Shown: positions 61,035 to 64,000 of the stretch, in pieces | How the letters are laid out: each line of letters begins with the position of its first letter | Numbering within the stretch: the first letter of the stretch is position 1 | From: Apostichopus japonicus | Taxonomy: Eukaryota; Echinodermata; Holothuroidea; Aspidochirotida; Stichopodidae | Assembly (NCBI RefSeq): GCF_037975245.1 | Contig: NC_092572.1 | Coordinates: 15,258,269-15,322,268, forward strand | Length of the DNA: 64,000 nucleotides | Direction of reading: 5' to 3' | Notes under the pieces: generated by a model | Told to the model about the DNA's origin: nothing | Database searches by the model: none | Seen by the model: only the letters and a program-made list of their open reading frames with translations | Translations under genes and position numbers: made by a program

Positions 61035-61133
61035 TACGTATAAAAGAGTAGCCGGCCATAGCATCACAACTTTTATAAGACTTTAAAAATTGTATAAGGT
61101 TATGTTTTATTTATAAGGATATAAGATGTAACG

Positions 61134-61990
61134 CCACGAGAATGAAAGTTATAGATTTGTGTCCGGACTTTTTTGAAAACACATGAGGCTTTTTTTCATT
61201 ATTCATTATTTACAACTGCGCATGCGTAGCTATCTACATAAACCATTCACGCAAGTGGTATATAAACGACTTTAAAATGCCATGTTTGCTATCACAGTAG
61301 GGGAGAATAAAACCCTGGCTTTGAAACACAACTGCTACTAGTACTAGGCTAGCTGGATGAGGATGCATAGAATTTAAAAAAATGTTAAAATACCGGGCTC
61401 CTGTCTGCAACATGATGTACACAGTGACAATGATAGCCTACATGACTTGGTCACTACAGTGCATTGACCTGGAACAGTACGTACGTACGTAGGCTAGGCC
61501 TAGATCGACTGCTTGTTATCCTATGCTTTAGCATTACACTGGAGACGATCATAAACATCGACCAGTGAATCGTAAAATTTCACATTCTGATCATGCCATT
61601 CATCAATATTTGTATATCGTATGCAATGTCAATAAACTTTGTTATAGTTTAGCCCTTTTATTTCAACAATTCGAGTCTTGAAACTATAGGTAAGTATAAA
61701 AGATTGAACGGATTTCTTACGTTTCGTTCCATGAGAACAACGCATGGTATCAACGCACGCGTGCGCGTGGAGACATTGCGAGAATCCGATGTGCGGTTGG
61801 AGCGATTTGACCTGTGACCCCGATGACGCCGCGACACTGGCAAAGCGATGATACTGTTTTCATAGCTGCATTTACGTGATAAATAGATCGTCTTTCCACT
61901 GTGCGCGATTTGGAAAGTTTTTTTTTTTTGTGCGGTAGCTTTTCAGGCATGCGGGCGGTGGACGCAAATCTATAACTTTCATTCTCGTGG
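61134..61990. mobile_element. 857-bp element with 31-bp terminal inverted repeats
   Basis: The left end (61,134-61,164) begins CCACGAGAATGAAAG and runs to TTTGTGTCC. The right end (61,960-61,990) is its reverse complement, with the outer 26 bases identical and one difference in all 31. Near-perfect long TIRs imply a young or recently mobilised copy. The interior has no transposase-like frame; it contains an alternating purine-pyrimidine run (ACGCACGCGTGCGCGT, 61,753-61,768), a CpG-rich section to about 61,850 and a T11 run near the right end. I find no convincing target-site duplication: the left flank is GATGTAACG and the right flank CCTAAGTA. The superfamily is therefore not assigned. It is inserted in putative OXSM intron 2 and is probably a non-autonomous (MITE-like) element. 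Confidence 0.75.
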
Positions 61991-62719
61991 CCTAAGTATG
62001 TTTAGCTTTCTTTTGAACCTGTAATGTTGTACATCAAATGTACAAAGAATTAAAATAAAATAACAAAATGGAGAGGAACTGAGGTGGCTATTACTTGCAT
62101 CACTTGCATATAAAAACTTGTAATCTTCTTTTACATTATTTTTTTCCAAGTCATAAATCCATGAAATCTTCATGTCAGAAAAATTGAGATGGAAAAACGT
62201 GGGTTGTTTTGATATCTAGAAGTGGACACAGTTTTGATGGTAGTCACCACTACAGTCTACAGTAACATACAGTAGGTCAATAGGCCTAGCTCTCAAGGCA
62301 GGCATCAAGAATATGGTCGAGTTGTTCGCCTCTTCTAATTTGGCCGTTGTCATTGACGTCAAACTATATGACCAAAAAGTCCAACAGAGACTGACCCAAG
62401 ATGGAGGATACCACATAAAAAACAAGTTCTTAAATATCCTATGACATTACTAAACCTTGCAACGTCGTTCTTTCGACTAACAGGCAATGAGCGCTAAAGG
62501 CAAGACTAGCAGGATAAAGTGTAACCTGCAGAGACTATTCGTGGCAAAGTAGCAAAAATGCAAGTTGTATATTTGTTGTACCATGAATGATATTGATAAT
62601 TGTAGAGACAGAGCAAAGATTTGAAATTAGGAATCAACATTAAAACTTCCAGTATTGAGATACTGCGTCATTGATGCTCTTGTTCTTATATATTTTGTTT
62701 TCTTTTTCCTTTTCTTTAC
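61991..62719. other. Intron 2 sequence with one unexplained open frame
   Basis: The + strand frame 62,244-62,444 is open for 66 codons, with an internal ATG at 62,313 and a C-terminal part rich in charged residues (DVKLYDQKVQQRL). It has a plausible CAG acceptor upstream but belongs to no family I recognise. It is not a known part of the N terminus of OXSM. I do not call it a gene. Confidence 0.3.
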
Positions 62720-62838
62720 AGGTAGTCCTCTACTTTGTTAAGCCATCTGAAGGTTTTTTAGAGGACTTCCTATCACATTATATATATTCACGTGATGAAA
62801 CAAAATAAATCAATCAATCAATCAATCAATAAATAATT
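62720..62838. repeat. Hairpin-bearing segment with (AATC)n tail
   Basis: AGTCCTCT and AGAGGACT form an inverted pair, followed by a TATCAC/GTGAT pair and then a run of AATC units (about 62,806-62,836). Stem-loops just before a simple-sequence tail are typical of LINE or SINE 3' ends. This may be a solo 3' end of such an element in + orientation. No coding part is attached. Confidence 0.45.
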
Positions 62839-63058
62839 GTTTTATCAGTATTACCTTAGATCTACATATATGCTCTCAGCAAAATGAGCATGACTAATCC
62901 GTTCGATATCATTCATCTGGACAGTAAAATATTTCTGTACCCAATATTGCTTGGTGTGGATTATATACGTAATTGTTATATTTACATTTTTAATCTGCAT
63001 TTGTTATTCGATTATATTTAATGTGCTTTTATCAATATTATTTGATGCTTACCAACAG
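62839..63058 (+). other. 3' end of OXSM intron 2
   Basis: AT-rich sequence ending in TGATGCTTACCAACAG. A branch-point-like TGCTTAC lies close to the acceptor. Confidence 0.4.
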
Positions 63059-63123
63059 CTGGATTGGTTCCAAGGGGCGAGGGCGACGGCCAGTTTCATG
63101 CTCCGAGTCACCTTACGAAAGCT
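63059..63123 (+). CDS. OXSM: OXSM internal exon: VPRG segment
   Basis: This 65-bp exon is flanked by CCAACAG|CT and GCT|GTGAGT. Its first two bases complete a split Ala codon from the exon ending at 58,827. It then encodes GLVPRGEGDGQFHAP and SHLTKA, ending in phase 0. The order V-A--VPRG---GQF is the family pattern immediately after the IP--V segment of the previous exon. The exact phase match across an intron of more than 4 kb supports both exons together. Local GC content is far above the surrounding intron. The following exons, carrying the catalytic Cys-His-His residues of ketoacyl synthases, must lie beyond 64,000. A pseudogene cannot be ruled out on the visible part, but these two exons contain no stop or frameshift. 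Confidence 0.78.
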
Positions 63124-64000
63124 GTGAGTACAGTATGAGTGAAAGTGTGTAAAATTTATCCCAATTTAGCCTTTTGTTGAACTGAGATAGTACAATCTTA
63201 AGTCACATTTTTTTTGGGGGGGGGGGGTTACTAGTAGGTGCCCCCAGTTTAGCTCCTGATATCACCATTTACAATATCAAAACCATCAAATTATCTACTT
63301 TTTAAAATATTTATATTCAACCTATACATGTACAGGCATATTTTTTTGGTAGGCAACAAGGAAACATGTCATTGCAAATAAACTTAGCTATTCAAAAATG
63401 TGGCTTTAAATGATAAAGTAACAATGATTGATTGTATCTACAACATATTTATTTACAACCCAGTTTTCTTGAACTTTGGAAAGAGTCTTTCATACTAAAT
63501 TGATGAGATAATAGTTTTAATCCAGGCAGATTATTTAAAAAACACAAAAAACTATCAGCTATTAGTGTAGCCTAGTTACAAGGCTGAAAGTAAGAATTGG
63601 TCAGGGCAAGGCCATTGGGCCTCTTTGTTATAAATTTGGGAGGGCCCCAAGGTCATCAAATAGGGCACCAAGGTCAAACATTGTTTGGTAGTAGGGCACC
63701 AAGGCCAAAAACAATTATGTTGCTGGACAGTCAGAGAAACATCAGTATTAGCTTTATGTGATATTATGAATATGAAGCAGAACACATAACACATACTATT
63801 GGTTGGTTCAATCATGTTTTAACTCTGCTAACATAATGTAAAAATCACTACTGTAAGTATGCAAACACATATATTAACTGATCTTTATCTTGTGGAAGTT
63901 TATTTCGTGGACTTCATTTTGTAAAATGGTTTTATTTATCTACTTGGAATTGCATTCAAGTGAAAGGGCACAGCTGCCAAATTACAGCCAAAGAATTTGG
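63124..64000 (+). other. Putative OXSM intron 3, with T8G12 tract and short repeats
   Basis: The intron begins at GTGAGT. A T8-G12 tract lies at 63,208-63,227. Three imperfect copies of AGGGC(A/C)CCAAGG occur at about 63,641, 63,662 and 63,692. No further ketoacyl synthase exon was recognised before the window ends. Confidence 0.4.

Noticed and set aside
62244-62444. Open + strand frame of 66 codons with a possible acceptor, in OXSM intron 2
   Set aside because: No family is recognised, it does not match the part of OXSM expected here, and the clear exons on either side join in phase without it.

Overview
The window is eukaryotic nuclear DNA in two very different halves. Positions 1 to about 50,512 are one uninterrupted head-to-tail satellite array that runs off the left edge. 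Positions 50,513 to 64,000 are AT-rich single-copy-like DNA with decayed transposons and the 5' part of a spliced gene. Introns, CR1/jockey-type LINE remnants, TIR elements and frequent AGGCCTA words suggest a marine invertebrate, perhaps an echinoderm. That placement is a guess from sequence flavour only.

Satellite (1-50,512). I count about 309 monomers by hand. The main unit is 165 bp (about 260 copies). A 154-bp form lacking an 11-bp piece (about 43 copies) is concentrated before 11.1 kb. There are four 174-bp copies and two 129-bp copies. Each monomer holds a tRNA-like body: an A-box-like motif inside a GCGC/GCGC D-arm, a B box inside a T-arm, and T4 runs between and after the boxes. Next to it lies a 7-bp-stem hairpin. 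The array is a mosaic of higher-order repeats: 7-mer, 11-mer, 26-mer and 13-mer. Two long stretches are nearly identical, and the right edge is abrupt. Minus-strand ORFs inside it are by-products of a period divisible by three.

Right flank (50.5-64 kb). A 12-bp-period minisatellite lies at 51.07-51.38 kb, and a putative TIR element with degraded contents at 51,996-52,933. From 56.5 kb there are three exon candidates on the + strand: 56,520-56,664, 58,695-58,827 and 63,059-63,123. The second and third read in perfect splice phase as the N-terminal part of mitochondrial 3-oxoacyl-ACP synthase (OXSM, a FabF/KAS II relative). The first looks like its mitochondrial presequence but does not join cleanly. 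The gene continues beyond the window.

The introns of this gene hold the rest of the recognisable content. Intron 1 has a 5'-truncated, multiply frameshifted CR1-like LINE (57,203-58,308). Intron 2 has a second, unrelated LINE tail (about 58,980-60,325), a diverged local duplication (60,690-61,034), an 857-bp element with 31-bp TIRs (61,134-61,990) and an (AATC)n-tailed segment (62,720-62,838). No intact transposase or complete reverse transcriptase is present.
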